A DNA stretch of 64,000 nt from NCBI GenBank assembly GCA_000193795.2, contig AEPI01000125.1, positions 20,473-84,472 of the forward strand, written 5' to 3'. This DNA is from Neisseria lactamica NS19. GTDB taxonomy: Bacteria > Pseudomonadota > Gammaproteobacteria > Burkholderiales > Neisseriaceae. Of this stretch, positions 28,381-37,839 are shown one piece after another. Position 1 is the first letter of the stretch, and every line of letters starts with the position of its first letter. The notes under the pieces were generated by a model. That model made no database searches. It had not been told where the DNA came from and saw only the letters and a list, made by a program, of their open reading frames with translations. The translations under genes and the position numbers were made by a program.

Positions 28381-30402
28381 ATGAATATATTATCCGTAGA
28401 AAACGCTTCCTTTGCCGTCGGCCACGTCGCCCTGCTCGACAAAACTTCCTTCCAACTCGACAGCGGCGAGAAAATCGGTTTAATCGGCCGCAACGGCGCA
28501 GGTAAGTCTTCGTTTTTAAAAATCCTCGCCGGCGTGCAAAAGCTCGACGACGGGCAGATTATTGTTCAAAACAACCTCAAAATCGTTTATGTACCGCAGG
28601 AATCGTTTTTCGACAAAGAGGCTACCGTATTTGATACCGTTGCCGAAGGTTTGGGCGAAATCCGCGATTTATTGCGCCGTTACCACCGCGTCAGCCATGA
28701 TTTGGAACACAATTCAGACGATGTTTTATTAAAAGAACTCAATGAATTACAACTCGAAATCGAAGCAAAAGACGGCTGGAAACTGGATGCGGCGGTGAAG
28801 CAGACTTTGGGCGAACTCGGTTTGCCGGAAAACGAAAAAATCGGCAACCTCTCCGGCGGTCAGAAAAAGCGCGTCGCCTTGGCGCAGGCTTGGGTGCAGA
28901 AGCCCGACGTATTGCTGCTGGACGAACCGACCAACCATTTGGACATTGATGCGATTATTTGGTTGGAAAACCTGCTTAAAGCGTTTGAAGGCAGCCTGGT
29001 CGTGATTACCCACGACCGCCGTTTTTTGGACAATATCGCCACGCGCATCGTCGAACTCGATCGAGGCATTCTGCGTTCCTATCCCGGCTCGTTCTCCAAA
29101 TACAGCGAGAAAAAAGCGCAGGAATTGGCGGTTGAAGCGGAACACAACCGCCTGTTTGACAAATTCCACGCGCAGGAAGAAGCGTGGATACGCAAAGGCA
29201 TCGAAGCGCGCCGTACCCGCAACGAAGGCCGCGTGCGCCGTTTGGAAGAGCTGCGCCGCCAACGCGCCGAACGCCGCAATGTGCAAGGTCAGGTCAACTT
29301 CAAGCTCGACAGCGGCGAGAAAAGCGGCAAAATCATCGCCGAATTGGAACACGCTTCGTTTGCCTATGGCGACAAAGTCATTATGGACAAATTCTCCGCG
29401 ATTTTGCAGCGCGGCGACAAAATCGGCCTAATCGGCCCCAACGGTATCGGCAAAACCACATTTTTAAAACTGATTTTGGGCGAACTCAACCCGACTTACG
29501 GCAAAATCCGTATCGGCAGTAAGCAGGAAGTTGCCTATTTCGACCAATTCCGCAGCGCGTTGAACGAAAACGACACCGTGTTTTACACACTCGGACAGGG
29601 CAATGATTATGTCGAAGTCGGCGGCAAGAAAAAACACGTCATGAGCTATCTGGAAGATTTCCTGTTCCACCCTGCCCGCGCGCAAAGCCCCGTTTCATCG
29701 CTCTCCGGCGGCGAACGCAACCGCCTTTTGCTGGCAAAACTCTTTACCCGTCCCGCCAATATTTTGGTTTTGGACGAACCGACCAACGACTTGGACATCG
29801 ACACCCAAGAGCTGCTCGAAGACTTACTGCGTGATTATCAAGGCACGGTATTCCTTGTCTCGCACGACCGTATGTTCCTCGATAACGTCATCACCCAAAG
29901 CATTGTTTTTGAAGGAAACGGAAGGTTAAAAGAATACATCGGCGGCTATCAGGACTATATCGACGCAAAATCGCGCGAAGAAAAAATTCAGACGGCATCC
30001 GCACCCAAAGCATCCGATGCCGAACCCGCCAAAGAAAACCCAAAGCCAAGCGCACGGTCAAACTTTCCTACAAAGAACAGCGCGAACTCGACGCCCTGCC
30101 CGACGAAATCGCCGCCTTGGAAGCCGAGCAGGCTGAAATCAACGCGCAGCTTTCCAATCCCGAAATCTTCAAAGATTACGAAAAAGCCGGCGCATTGCAA
30201 AACCGCGCCGAAGAAATCGAAACACTGCTTTTGGAAAAACTGGAACGCTGGGAGCAGCTCGAAGCCAAACAGAACGGCAATGCCGTCTGAAGTCCGTGCA
30301 GAATGCCCGCTCCGCGTACCTGACGGGCATTTAAAAGCACGCCGCGCCGCAAGCCGCGCCTTTCAGACGGCCTCTCGGTCAGACTGTCAACAATTCCGAT
30401 AA
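28381..30402 (+). CDS. ABC-F ATPase (Uup-like), C-terminus frameshifted
   Basis: A soluble ABC-F protein with two ATPase domains: Walker A 'GRNGAGKSS' and signature 'LSGGQKKR' in the first, 'GPNGIGKTT' and 'LSGGERNR' in the second, with the interdomain linker between. Uup-type members act on the ribosome or on branched DNA. Near 30039 the run AAAACCCAAAG lacks one C: in the other frame the protein would continue '[20 protein letters not shown]' and a coiled-coil tail, ending at TGA 30288-30290 inside an uptake sequence. As read, about 120 unrelated residues follow, through the uptake sequence and to 30402. Both ATPase domains stay intact; only the coiled-coil tail is lost. Start chosen at ATG 28381. 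Confidence 0.8.
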   Translation: MNILSVENASFAVGHVALLDKTSFQLDSGEKIGLIGRNGAGKSSFLKILAGVQKLDDGQIIVQNNLKIVYVPQESFFDKEATVFDTVAEGLGEIRDLLRRYHRVSHDLEHNSDDVLLKELNELQLEIEAKDGWKLDAAVKQTLGELGLPENEKIGNLSGGQKKRVALAQAWVQKPDVLLLDEPTNHLDIDAIIWLENLLKAFEGSLVVITHDRRFLDNIATRIVELDRGILRSYPGSFSKYSEKKAQELAVEAEHNRLFDKFHAQEEAWIRKGIEARRTRNEGRVRRLEELRRQRAERRNVQGQVNFKLDSGEKSGKIIAELEHASFAYGDKVIMDKFSAILQRGDKIGLIGPNGIGKTTFLKLILGELNPTYGKIRIGSKQEVAYFDQFRSALNENDTVFYTLGQGNDYVEVGGKKKHVMSYLEDFLFHPARAQSPVSSLSGGERNRLLLAKLFTRPANILVLDEPTNDLDIDTQELLEDLLRDYQGTVFLVSHDRMFLDNVITQSIVFEGNGRLKEYIGGYQDYIDAKSREEKIQTASAPKASDAEPAKENPKPSARSNFPTKNSANSTPCPTKSPPWKPSRLKSTRSFPIPKSSKITKKPAHCKTAPKKSKHCFWKNWNAGSSSKPNRTAMPSEVRAECPLRVPDGHLKARRAASRAFQTASRSDCQQFR

Positions 30403-30404
30403 AA

Positions 30405-30413
30405 TGCTATACT
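30405..30413 (+). promoter_or_regulatory. Possible extended -10 promoter of trpE
   Basis: TGCTATACT at 30405-30413 matches an extended -10 element (TG-n-TATAAT with one change) 48 bases upstream of the trpE start. No good -35 box is seen. Confidence 0.3.
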
Positions 30414-30460
30414 CGCACCCCTTATCATGCCGTCTGAAACCGCCTTTTGGGAAAGCAGAA

Positions 30461-31936
30461 ATGATCAGCAAACAAGAATACCAAGCCCAAGCCGCCCGGG
30501 GCTACAACCGCATCCCGCTCGTGCAAGAACTCCTTGCCGACTTGGATACGCCGCTTTCCCTCTATCTCAAACTCGCCAACCGCCCCTATACCTACCTGCT
30601 CGAATCCGTTGTCGGCGGCGAACGTTTCGGCCGCTACTCCTTTATCGGCCTGCCTTGCAGCCACTATCTTAAAGCCAGTGGAAAACACGTCGATGTTTAC
30701 CAAAACGGCGAAATAGTCGAGCAACACGACGGCAATCCGCTGCCCTTTATCGAAGCCTTCCACAACCGCTTCAAAACGCCCGAAATCCCAAGCCTGCCGC
30801 GCTTTACCGGCGGACTGGTCGGCTACTTCGGTTACGAAACCATCTACAATTTCGAGCACTTCGCCCACCGCCTGAAACATACTGCCAAAGCCGATCCGCT
30901 CGGCACGCCCGACATCTTGCTGATGCTGTCGCAAGAGTTGGCGGTGATCGACAATTTGAGCGGCAAAATCCACCTCATCGTTTACGCCGATCCCTCGCAG
31001 CCCGACGGCTACGAACGCGCCCGCGAACGCCTCGAAGACATCCGCATCCGGTTGCGCCAAAGCTGCGCCATCCCGCTCTCGCTCGGCAGCAAACACACCG
31101 AAGCCGTCAGCGAGTTCGGCGAAGAACCGTTCAAAGCCTGCGTCGATAAAATCAAAGACTACATCTTCGCAGGCGACTGTATGCAGGTCGTCCCCAGCCA
31201 GCGCATGAGCATGGAATTCACCGACAGCCCGCTCGCCCTCTACCGCGCCCTGCGTACGCTGAACCCGTCGCCGTATATGTTCTATTACGATTTCGGCGAT
31301 TTCCACATCGTCGGCTCCTCGCCCGAAATCCTCGTCCGCCGCGAACGCGACGACGTTATCGTCCGCCCCATCGCCGGCACGCGCCTGCGCGGCAAAACCC
31401 CTGCCGAAGACCTTGCCAACGAACAAGATTTGTTAAGCGATGCCAAAGAAATCGCCGAACACGTTATGCTTATCGATTTGGGGCGCAACGATGTCGGACG
31501 CATCAGTAAAACGGGCGAAGTCAAAGTTACCGACAAAATGGTGATTGAAAAATACTCCCACGTAATGCACATCGTTTCCAACGTCGAAGGCCGTCTGAAA
31601 GAGGGCGTTACCAATATGGACATCCTCGCCGCCACCTTCCCCGCCGGCACACTCTCCGGCGCACCTAAAGTCCGCGCGTTGGAAATCATCGAAGAAGTCG
31701 AACCGGGCAAACGCGGCATCTACGGCGGCGCGGTCGGCGTATGGGGGTTTAACAACGATATGGATTTGGCCATCGCCATCCGCACTGCTGTGATTAAAAA
31801 CAACACGCTATACGTCCAAAGCGGCGCGGGCGTGGTTGCCGATTCCAATCCTGAATCAGAATGGCAGGAAACGCAAAACAAAGCCCGAGCAGTAATCCGC
31901 GCAGCGCAAATGGTGCAAGAAGGGCTGGATAGGTAG
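30461..31936 (+). CDS. trpE: Anthranilate synthase component I
   Basis: A 491-residue chorismate-using enzyme that makes anthranilate for tryptophan with a TrpG glutaminase. The N-terminal leucine-zipper-like region contains '[21 protein letters not shown]' (the LLES element of the tryptophan feedback site). The chorismate-binding domain has '[14 protein letters not shown]', '[21 protein letters not shown]', '[15 protein letters not shown]', '[12 protein letters not shown]' and '[15 protein letters not shown]'. I chose ATG 30461; the upstream in-frame start would translate an uptake sequence. It stands alone, with no other trp gene nearby. Confidence 0.94.
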   Translation: MISKQEYQAQAARGYNRIPLVQELLADLDTPLSLYLKLANRPYTYLLESVVGGERFGRYSFIGLPCSHYLKASGKHVDVYQNGEIVEQHDGNPLPFIEAFHNRFKTPEIPSLPRFTGGLVGYFGYETIYNFEHFAHRLKHTAKADPLGTPDILLMLSQELAVIDNLSGKIHLIVYADPSQPDGYERARERLEDIRIRLRQSCAIPLSLGSKHTEAVSEFGEEPFKACVDKIKDYIFAGDCMQVVPSQRMSMEFTDSPLALYRALRTLNPSPYMFYYDFGDFHIVGSSPEILVRRERDDVIVRPIAGTRLRGKTPAEDLANEQDLLSDAKEIAEHVMLIDLGRNDVGRISKTGEVKVTDKMVIEKYSHVMHIVSNVEGRLKEGVTNMDILAATFPAGTLSGAPKVRALEIIEEVEPGKRGIYGGAVGVWGFNNDMDLAIAIRTAVIKNNTLYVQSGAGVVADSNPESEWQETQNKARAVIRAAQMVQEGLDR

Positions 31937-31943
31937 GCTCGGC

Positions 31944-31984
31944 GTTTTCAGACGGCATTGGTAGAGAAAAGGCCGTCTGAAAAC
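31944..31984 (+). terminator. Hairpin of AT- and AG-type uptake sequences
   Basis: GTTTTCAGACGGC and GCCGTCTGAAAAC pair over 13 bases; the right arm is the AGGCCGTCTGAA dialect. It lies just after trpE. Confidence 0.65.
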
Positions 31985-32049
31985 CCAAAGAACAAACAGC
32001 AATCGTTTAAATAAACAACAATCGTTTGATTAAAACAGCCGCCTTTACC

Positions 32050-32125
32050 GCGTCATTCCCGCACAGGCGGGAATCTGGAAATTTGAAATGACGGGAATCT
32101 CTAAATATTCCTGAAAGATTCCCGC
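32050..32125. repeat. dRS3/RS repeat fragment
   Basis: One dRS3 20-mer at 32055-32074 (ATTCCCGCACAGGCGGGAAT) and degenerate half copies after it, in the trpE-purK gap. Confidence 0.65.
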
Positions 32126-32197
32126 TATGCAAAATGACGGATTGACGGTTTCAGACAAGCAAAAACAAACATCAGAACACAGACAGATTAAAACGCT

Positions 32198-33334
32198 ATG
32201 AACAAATCCCCCATCCTCCCGCCCGCTATGCTCGGCATCCTCGGCGGCGGACAATTAGGCAGAATGTTTGCCGTTGCCGCCAAAACCATGGGCTACAAAG
32301 TAACCGTACTCGATCCCGACCCGAATGCGCCGGCAGCGGAATTTGCCGACCGCCATTTGTGCGCGCCGTTTGACGATCAAGCCGCTTTAGACGAGTTGGC
32401 AAAATGCGCGGCGGTAACCACCGAGTTTGAAAACGTCAATGCCGACGCGATGCGTTTTCTCGCCAAACACACCAATATTTCCCCGAGCGGCGACTGCGTG
32501 GCGATTGCACAAAACCGCATTCAGGAAAAAGCGTGGATACGCAAAGCGGGATTGCAAACTGCGCCGTATCAGGCAGTTTGCAAAGCCGAAGACATTACTG
32601 AAGCAAGCGCGCAATTTTTACCCGGCATTCTGAAAACAGCTACGTTGGGCTACGACGGCAAAGGTCAAATCCGCGTCAAAACGGTGGACGAACTCAAAGC
32701 CGCGTTTGCCGAACACGGCGACGTGGATTGCGTTTTGGAAAAAATGGTGGATTTGCGCGGCGAGATTTCCGTTATCGTATGCCGTCTGAACAATGAAAAC
32801 GTACAAACCTTCGACCCCGCCGAAAATATCCACGAAAACGGCATCTTGGCTTATTCCATCGTCCCTGCGCGGCTGAGTGCCGACGTACAGCAACAGGCGC
32901 GGCAGATGGCGCAACGCTTGGCGGACGAATTAGATTATGTCGGCGTGTTGGCGGTAGAAATGTTCGTCGTCGGCGACACGCATGAATTGATCGTCAACGA
33001 AATCGCCCCGCGCCCGCACAATTCCGGACACCATACGATAGATGCCTGCGCAGCAGACCAGTTTCAGCAGCAGGTACGCATTATGTGCAACCTGCCGCCC
33101 GCCGACACCAAGCTGCTTTCTTCATGCTGCATGGCGAATATTTTGGGCGACGTTTGGCAGGAAGACGGCGGCGAACCGGATTGGCTGCCCCTGCAAAGCC
33201 GGCCGGACGCGCACCTGCACCTTTACGGTAAAAAAGCCGCGCGAAAAGGCCGCAAAATGGGGCATTTTACCGTTTTAAGCACCGATTCGGACACCGCATT
33301 TCAAGAAGCAAAAAAACTGCATCAGTCCCTATAA
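32198..33334 (+). CDS. purK: N5-carboxyaminoimidazole ribonucleotide synthase
   Basis: A 378-residue ATP-grasp enzyme that carboxylates aminoimidazole ribonucleotide in purine synthesis; PurE then rearranges the product. The N-terminus 'MLGILGGGQLGRMFAVAAK' is diagnostic. 'TTEFENVNADAMRFLA', 'LGYDGKGQIRV' (ATP loop), 'EKMVDLRGEISVIVCR' and 'EIAPRPHNSGHHTIDAC' follow in order. Length is normal. purE is not next to it. An uptake sequence follows at 33351. Confidence 0.95.
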   Translation: MNKSPILPPAMLGILGGGQLGRMFAVAAKTMGYKVTVLDPDPNAPAAEFADRHLCAPFDDQAALDELAKCAAVTTEFENVNADAMRFLAKHTNISPSGDCVAIAQNRIQEKAWIRKAGLQTAPYQAVCKAEDITEASAQFLPGILKTATLGYDGKGQIRVKTVDELKAAFAEHGDVDCVLEKMVDLRGEISVIVCRLNNENVQTFDPAENIHENGILAYSIVPARLSADVQQQARQMAQRLADELDYVGVLAVEMFVVGDTHELIVNEIAPRPHNSGHHTIDACAADQFQQQVRIMCNLPPADTKLLSSCCMANILGDVWQEDGGEPDWLPLQSRPDAHLHLYGKKAARKGRKMGHFTVLSTDSDTAFQEAKKLHQSL

Positions 33335-33380
33335 TCCGACCAACGGCACAAATGCCGTCTGAAGCCGCCGACATACCGCC

Positions 33381-33863
33381 ATGAGCCTGCTGACACTGTT
33401 ACGCCCCGCCACCGTGCAAGACTGCAAAGACATCTTCAAAGTCCACCTGCACTCCGTCCAATACACCTGCATCCTCAGCTACAACGAACACGCCCTAAAA
33501 GTATGGGAAGGCTTGTTAAACACAGAAAGCTACCTGCCGACCATTTCAGATCCCGATAAAGCACTTTGGGTTGCCGAATATAAAGGCAAGATTCAAGGCT
33601 TTTTTCAAATCGACTGCCGCGAAGCGCAGCTTGACGCACTTTACGTCCACCCCTTGTTTCACAACCTCGGGCTGGGCACTTCGCTGCTTCATCAGGCGGA
33701 AACCATTGCCCGCCGGTCCGGCCTGGGTTTCCTGAAACTCTATGCCTCGCTCAACTCCGTCCCGTTTTACCTCCTCAACCTCTACGAATCGCTCGGTTCG
33801 GCAGTATTGCAGCTTGACTCCAGCATCAAAATCAAATGCGAACTGATGCGCAAACACCTCTAA
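33381..33863 (+). CDS. GNAT family N-acetyltransferase
   Basis: A 160-residue acyltransferase with the GNAT fold. The acetyl-CoA loop is 'HNLGLGTSLLHQAE' near residues 93-106 (Q/R-x-x-G-x-G/A pattern), preceded by the strand 'QLDALYVHPLF' and followed by 'LYASLNSVPFYLLNLYESLG', as in RimI-like and small-molecule acetyltransferases. The substrate is unknown. The start follows an uptake sequence by 20 bases. No clear partner gene. Confidence 0.8.
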   Translation: MSLLTLLRPATVQDCKDIFKVHLHSVQYTCILSYNEHALKVWEGLLNTESYLPTISDPDKALWVAEYKGKIQGFFQIDCREAQLDALYVHPLFHNLGLGTSLLHQAETIARRSGLGFLKLYASLNSVPFYLLNLYESLGSAVLQLDSSIKIKCELMRKHL

Positions 33864-34030
33864 TCTATCTTTATAAGCAAAACCGATAAACTTCAAATCA
33901 AACATTATTTCCCCAAGCGCCGATAGCCGTATAAAGTTGCCGCATCCGCCAACCGACAGGACACACATACGAAAACCTACTTCGCCGACGGCGGCATATT
34001 CGACCGCCTGACCGCACAAAAATGACCACG

Positions 34031-34059
34031 ATGCCGTCTGAACCACTTTCAGACAGCAT
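34031..34059 (+). terminator. Uptake-sequence hairpin with one mismatched arm
   Basis: ATGCCGTCTGAA faces TTCAGACAGCAT (one change). It lies in the 297-base gap between the GNAT and Smr genes; I see nothing else firm in that gap. Confidence 0.5.
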
Positions 34060-34160
34060 CGTCCAACCCCCCGCAAGCCCATCCCGGCAAACCCGAACAA
34101 ATTCCCCTGCAATCACATTTTCAAGCCGAAATAACGACAAAACAAATAACAGGAAAAAAC

Positions 34161-34767
34161 ATGAATACCGACTTTCAAAACATCCTCAAACAACTGGGCA
34201 AACAAGCCAGAAAAGAAGCGGCAGAAAAACAGGAAGCCGAAAAAAACAAGCAAAAACAAGAACAGGACTTGGATTTTTCACAAGCGGTCGGGCAAGTCTC
34301 CCCATTAAAAAACCGGCAGCAATATTATGCGCCGCCCGACAAAACCCCCATCAAAGTCCGTCCCAAAGACACCCGCGCCGACGAAGAAAACTATTTCTAC
34401 ATCGGCAGCACATATAATGAACCGCCCGCCAGCTTCAGCAAAAACGGACAGGGAAAAAACGACATCCAACGCCTGAAAAACGGATACTATCCCGTCGTTA
34501 CCGATGTGGATTTACACGGCTACACCCAAGAAGAAGCCCAAAAAAATCCTCAACGAATTCATCGAATTCACCCAAAAACGCGGCGTATGCGGCGAAATCA
34601 TCCACGGCAGCGGATTAGGTTCTAAAGGCTACAAACCCGTACTCAAAGACATGACCCGAAACTGGCTGATGCAACACCCCGACGTACTCGCCTATGTCGA
34701 ACCCCGGGAAGGCAACGACGGCTGCGTCCGCATCCTGCTCAAACGCAAATCAAGGCAGCAAGACTGA
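34161..34767 (+). pseudogene. Smr-domain protein, frameshifted
   Basis: The N-terminal part (34161 to about 34540) is a charged helical region followed by 'VVTDVDLHGYTQEEAQ', the start of an Smr domain. The rest of the domain lies in the next frame: 'LNEFIEFTQKRGVCGEIIHG' then 'SGLGSKGYKPVLKDMTRNWL', ending at 34767. The break is a run of seven A (34540-34546); six A would restore one frame of about 201 residues. Smr domains are small endonucleases acting on branched DNA or on mRNA in collided ribosomes. As read the product would lose the catalytic H-G-S/G loop. It could be a true mutation, slippage or a sequencing error. Confidence 0.75.
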
Positions 34768-34785
34768 CAAATTTCACCAACAGAC

Positions 34786-34814
34786 TTGGCAGCACCGCAC
34801 AATATCCGTATAAT
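34786..34814 (+). promoter_or_regulatory. ssrA promoter
   Basis: TTGGCA (34786-34791), 17 bases, TATAAT (34809-34814), 15 bases before the mature tmRNA 5' end. Near-consensus, as expected for a strong stable-RNA promoter. Confidence 0.75.
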
Positions 34815-34829
34815 TTGCAAACCATTTCT

Positions 34830-35192
34830 GGGGGCGACCTTGGTTTCGACGGGGGTTGCGAAGCAGATGCGGGCATACCGGGGTCTCAGATTCCCGTAAA
34901 ACACTGAATTCAAATAGTCGCAAACGACGAAACTTACGCTTTAGCCGCTTAAGGCTAGCCGTTGCAGCAGTCGGTCAATGGGCTGTGTGGCGAAAGCCAC
35001 CGCAACGTCATCTTACATTGACTGGTTTCCTGCCAGGTTACTTGGCAGGAAATGAGACTTAAGGTAACTGGTTTCCAAAAGGCCTGTTGGTCGGCATGAT
35101 GGAAATAAGATTTTCAAATAGACACAACTAAGTATGTAGAACGCTTTGTAGAGGACTTTCGGACGGGGGTTCGATTCCCCCCGCCTCCACCA
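34830..35192 (+). ncRNA. ssrA: Transfer-messenger RNA (tmRNA)
   Basis: A 363-base tmRNA that frees stalled ribosomes and tags the nascent chain. The 5' end GGGGGCGACCTTGGTTTCGA and the 3' end with a T-loop (GGTTCGATTCC) and encoded CCA form the tRNA-like part. The tag frame 34920-34952 encodes ANDETYALAA and ends with TAA, the known neisserial tag. Pseudoknot-like pairings ('GGTTTCCTGCCAGGTTACTT' region) fill the body. It is flanked downstream by AT-rich orphan genes, typical of tmRNA-linked insertions. Confidence 0.97.
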
Positions 35193-35226
35193 TACCCTAT
35201 TTTCAGCACTATCCTGCAATACGCAT

Positions 35227-35261
35227 AAAGCCTTGAAATTCAACAGCTTCAAGGCTTTTTT
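35227..35261 (+). terminator. ssrA terminator
   Basis: AAAGCCTTGAA pairs with TTCAAGGCTTT over a 10-base loop, then a T run. It starts 35 bases after tmRNA. The following 35262-35539 is AT-rich and holds no gene that I can support. Confidence 0.8.
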
Positions 35262-35539
35262 ATTGCCTTGGATATGCCGGAGTACTCCTGAATTTTCATC
35301 ATTTACGGGATAACTTTTTGGGTAACTTTTCAGAAATCATCCCCGGAAAACGCCTCTAAAATGTAAAAGTCATCACGCATTTCTTAAAAAGGCTGCCCCA
35401 AACTTAAATGTAAACCTTGATTTATAAGGTTTTCAGCTTGACAACCAAGTTTCCCAAAACGGATAAAAAATACCAAAACCGAGACAGTCAACCAATGTAA
35501 AAAAGTTGGCCGGCGCGGTGTTAGAGCCTGTACCGGGGA

Positions 35540-35758
35540 ATGCAGGGCAATGAAGACTATCACGGATCTGAGCTTGAACCATGTTCAGCACCTGGTGGAT
35601 ATTGTAACGATATGATTAAAAATAGTTCTCCATCTGGTTTGGGATCTTTTAACAATGCGAAAGTAACTTATTCATTTAGTTATGGTGGAAGCCCACATAA
35701 TGCAGAAGCCGCTCGCCAAGGTGTAGAGAAATTAAAAAGAGCAAGACAAAAACAATAG
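35540..35758 (+). CDS. Orphan polymorphic-toxin C-terminal fragment (putative)
   Basis: A 72-residue AT-rich reading frame rich in Ser, Gly and Asn ('CSAPGGYCNDMIKNSSPSG', 'SFSYGGSPHNAEAARQGVEK') ending with 'LKRARQKQ'. It has no good ribosome site. Just upstream another frame reads 'LAGAVLEPVPGNAGQ' to a stop, like the conserved joint before variable toxin tails. I infer a silent or displaced toxin C-terminal cassette (MafB/CdiA/filamentous-haemagglutinin type), supported by the SUKH-like immunity-type gene 19 bases downstream. The toxin class cannot be named and the frame may not be expressed. Confidence 0.4.
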   Translation: MQGNEDYHGSELEPCSAPGGYCNDMIKNSSPSGLGSFNNAKVTYSFSYGGSPHNAEAARQGVEKLKRARQKQ

Positions 35759-35777
35759 AAATAATTAGAAAGTTATC

Positions 35778-36203
35778 ATGATTACAGTTAATGAACTTGG
35801 AGACAAAGGCTTTTCTGATAAAGAAATTCAACTAATACTTTCGATTAAACCTAAAAAAATAATGACGATAGAACTTGTTTATCCTAACATAGCCCATAAT
35901 GAAGTAGTTATTGGCTATGATTGTGTATGTCCAATTATTATAAAAGCAGAAGGTGTATTTATTCATGAACAATCCAATTATCGTTTCATGAATTCAAATG
36001 TAGATGCTTTTTTAAGCTGTCTAAATATATATGCAGAATACAGCAAAAACATTTCATCTTATACAGCCAAAGATGAGGATGAAATTGTTAAAGTTGTAGA
36101 AAAATATATTGAACAAATTAAATCATGCGATTTCTACGCATTTAGCAATGAAGATTTTTACTGGGCAATAATTGCACAGCAAATGATTGATGGAAATATA
36201 TAG
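35778..36203 (+). CDS. SUKH-like immunity protein (putative)
   Basis: A 141-residue acidic, AT-rich gene. The protein has 'FMNSNVDAFLSCLNIYAEY' and a C-terminal 'NEDFYWAIIAQQMIDG', close in form to the 'S-x-F-W-x-x-I-x-E-Q-M-x-x-G' ending of SUKH-superfamily immunity proteins of polymorphic toxins. It directly follows a possible toxin tail and both have base composition unlike the housekeeping neighbours, so they look transferred together next to ssrA. The family call is inference from motif form. The 36204-36434 gap holds nothing I recognise. Confidence 0.55.
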   Translation: MITVNELGDKGFSDKEIQLILSIKPKKIMTIELVYPNIAHNEVVIGYDCVCPIIIKAEGVFIHEQSNYRFMNSNVDAFLSCLNIYAEYSKNISSYTAKDEDEIVKVVEKYIEQIKSCDFYAFSNEDFYWAIIAQQMIDGNI

Positions 36204-36434
36204 CAACCGCCGACCTCCGTACCGAGGATGCCGGCAAACAATCAGGCAGCCTGTAAACCGGCAAACCGGTTTAACGGCAGGAAAAAGGCAAATGCGGCGG
36301 AAATTAAGATATTTAAATGCCGAAGATTCAAAAATGAACGTCGAAGATTCAGATTTGCATCGGTAATCACATTAACCGCCGTACTGCTGTCGGGAAACGA
36401 CGGCAAAAGCCGCCAGTATTCCCGCATCCGGGTT

Positions 36435-37637
36435 TCAGTCAATCAGATAACCTTGGATTTCTTTGGTTTTCGCATCGGTTTCCCTGATGCGGCAGTCGGA
36501 TTGCGCCAAGCCGTATTCGTCGCCGTCGGCGCATTTGGCGTTCAAACTGTTCTGCCAACTGCGGTATTCGGGCATAACGGTTTCGGCAATATCGGCGGGC
36601 AATGCCTGCACCGCGCCGTCCAATGCGGCTTTGGCGGCCCTCTCTTTTTTGTCCGACTCCCTGAGCGTTTCGTCAATCACTGCCTTCTTGCGGTTGTACA
36701 GTCCTTCCAGCCTTGCCTCGGTTTCCGCCGTCCTGCATACCAATTCGCTGATTTTTATGCCGTTCGGCGTTTCGCCTTCGGCTTTTGCCTTGTTGGCGCA
36801 AATTTTGTCCATCCCGCTTTTCCAAGTTTTCTGCGAGGCTTGCAGTTTGTTTTGGACGGCAGGCGGCAGCCCTTTCCAAAACTGTTCGAACTCGCTGCGC
36901 GCCAATTGGTAGCGTTCCTCCCATTCCGATACGCGGGCGGCCTCCTGTTCTTGGCCCAATGCTTCCTGCGCCGCCCCCTCTTCCGCCGCGCGCGCTTCCT
37001 GTGCTTCCGCTTCTGCCGCTTCAAGCTCTTCGTTCATTTTCTTCGCCGTGTCCAACGGCTCTTTCATCAATGCCATAGACACCAGCTTGCTGACAGGGCG
37101 GATAACGTCGTCTGCCTGATTCAGTTCGGCAAAAATTTTACGCTTGTCGTCCGTCTGTTGGACGCTGTACGCAATGGTTTTGATGTAATACGGTCCTTCT
37201 TTGCGGTAATGGCGTTCAAAAAAATCGGGCGTTTTTTTATTACTGCCGCTTATTGCCCGATTGGCGGAGACGGCGTAGCCGACGACATCCTCCGGTATTT
37301 CCAACCTTAATGTGGCTTCGCATTTCAGTTTGCCGGAGGATGCGGTTTTTTCGGTGGTGCGGACTTCATCGATGCCTATACCCAAGCGTTCGACCATATT
37401 GCGGATATGCGCTATGCCGATGTCGGCAAATGCTTGTTCTTTAAAGTCACCGTCTTCAAAGGTTTTGACGGTTTCCCCTTCGGTGCGGTCGCGGACGAGT
37501 TGGATCAAAATCCCTTTAACCTCTTCGCTTCCGCAGGAAACTTCATTTTCGGAAAACGGGTTGCCTATCCCCAAACGGTCGCAGCCGGTCAGAACCAGCA
37601 TACTTGCCAATGCCAGCGCGGGTAAGTTTTTTTTCAT
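36435..37637 (-). CDS. Large predicted lipoprotein with LprI/DUF1311-like region
   Basis: A 400-residue lipoprotein: signal peptide MKKNLPALALASMLVLTGC with Cys19. The middle holds an Ala/Glu-rich coiled coil (about 210-260, 'EELEAAEAEAQEARAAEEG'). The C-terminal part has two Cys-containing repeats ('LPPAVQNKLQASQKTWKSGM'...'C' and 'YRSWQNSLNAKCADGDEYG'), resembling the DUF1311/LprI lysozyme-inhibitor-like domain. It would sit in the outer membrane facing the periplasm. I chose ATG 37637 (AGGAAATCC upstream). The second codon region is a run of eight A, a possible slippage site. Function is not established. Confidence 0.65.
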   Translation of the reverse strand: MKKNLPALALASMLVLTGCDRLGIGNPFSENEVSCGSEEVKGILIQLVRDRTEGETVKTFEDGDFKEQAFADIGIAHIRNMVERLGIGIDEVRTTEKTASSGKLKCEATLRLEIPEDVVGYAVSANRAISGSNKKTPDFFERHYRKEGPYYIKTIAYSVQQTDDKRKIFAELNQADDVIRPVSKLVSMALMKEPLDTAKKMNEELEAAEAEAQEARAAEEGAAQEALGQEQEAARVSEWEERYQLARSEFEQFWKGLPPAVQNKLQASQKTWKSGMDKICANKAKAEGETPNGIKISELVCRTAETEARLEGLYNRKKAVIDETLRESDKKERAAKAALDGAVQALPADIAETVMPEYRSWQNSLNAKCADGDEYGLAQSDCRIRETDAKTKEIQGYLID

Positions 37638-37796
37638 CGGATTTCCTGTTCCGTCCAAACGGACTGTCGGTCTGCACTTATATTCCGGCACACGGGGGTG
37701 GGGAATGTATGGCTGCAAATGTCTGAAATGGTGCGGCACATTATACTGGATTGCAGGATGCCTTTGCCCCCCGTTTTCAAAACCGTATCGGGCGAA

Positions 37797-37825
37797 ATGC
37801 CGTCTGAAAGGTGTTCAGACGGCAT
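37797..37825 (-). terminator. Inverted uptake-sequence hairpin
   Basis: Exact pair 15 bases after the pgi stop on the minus strand. Confidence 0.75.
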
Positions 37826-37839
37826 TTCGCCCGGGGATT

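Noticed and set aside
33941..34025. Short frame ending 'YFADGGIFDRLTAQK' before the Smr gene
   Set aside because: Too short, with no start or ribosome site. It may be a gene remnant but I cannot identify it.
35013..35252. Reading frame on the minus strand encoding 'RRGESNPRP'
   Set aside because: It lies antisense to ssrA; this peptide is a well-known artefact of translating the tmRNA/tRNA 3' end.
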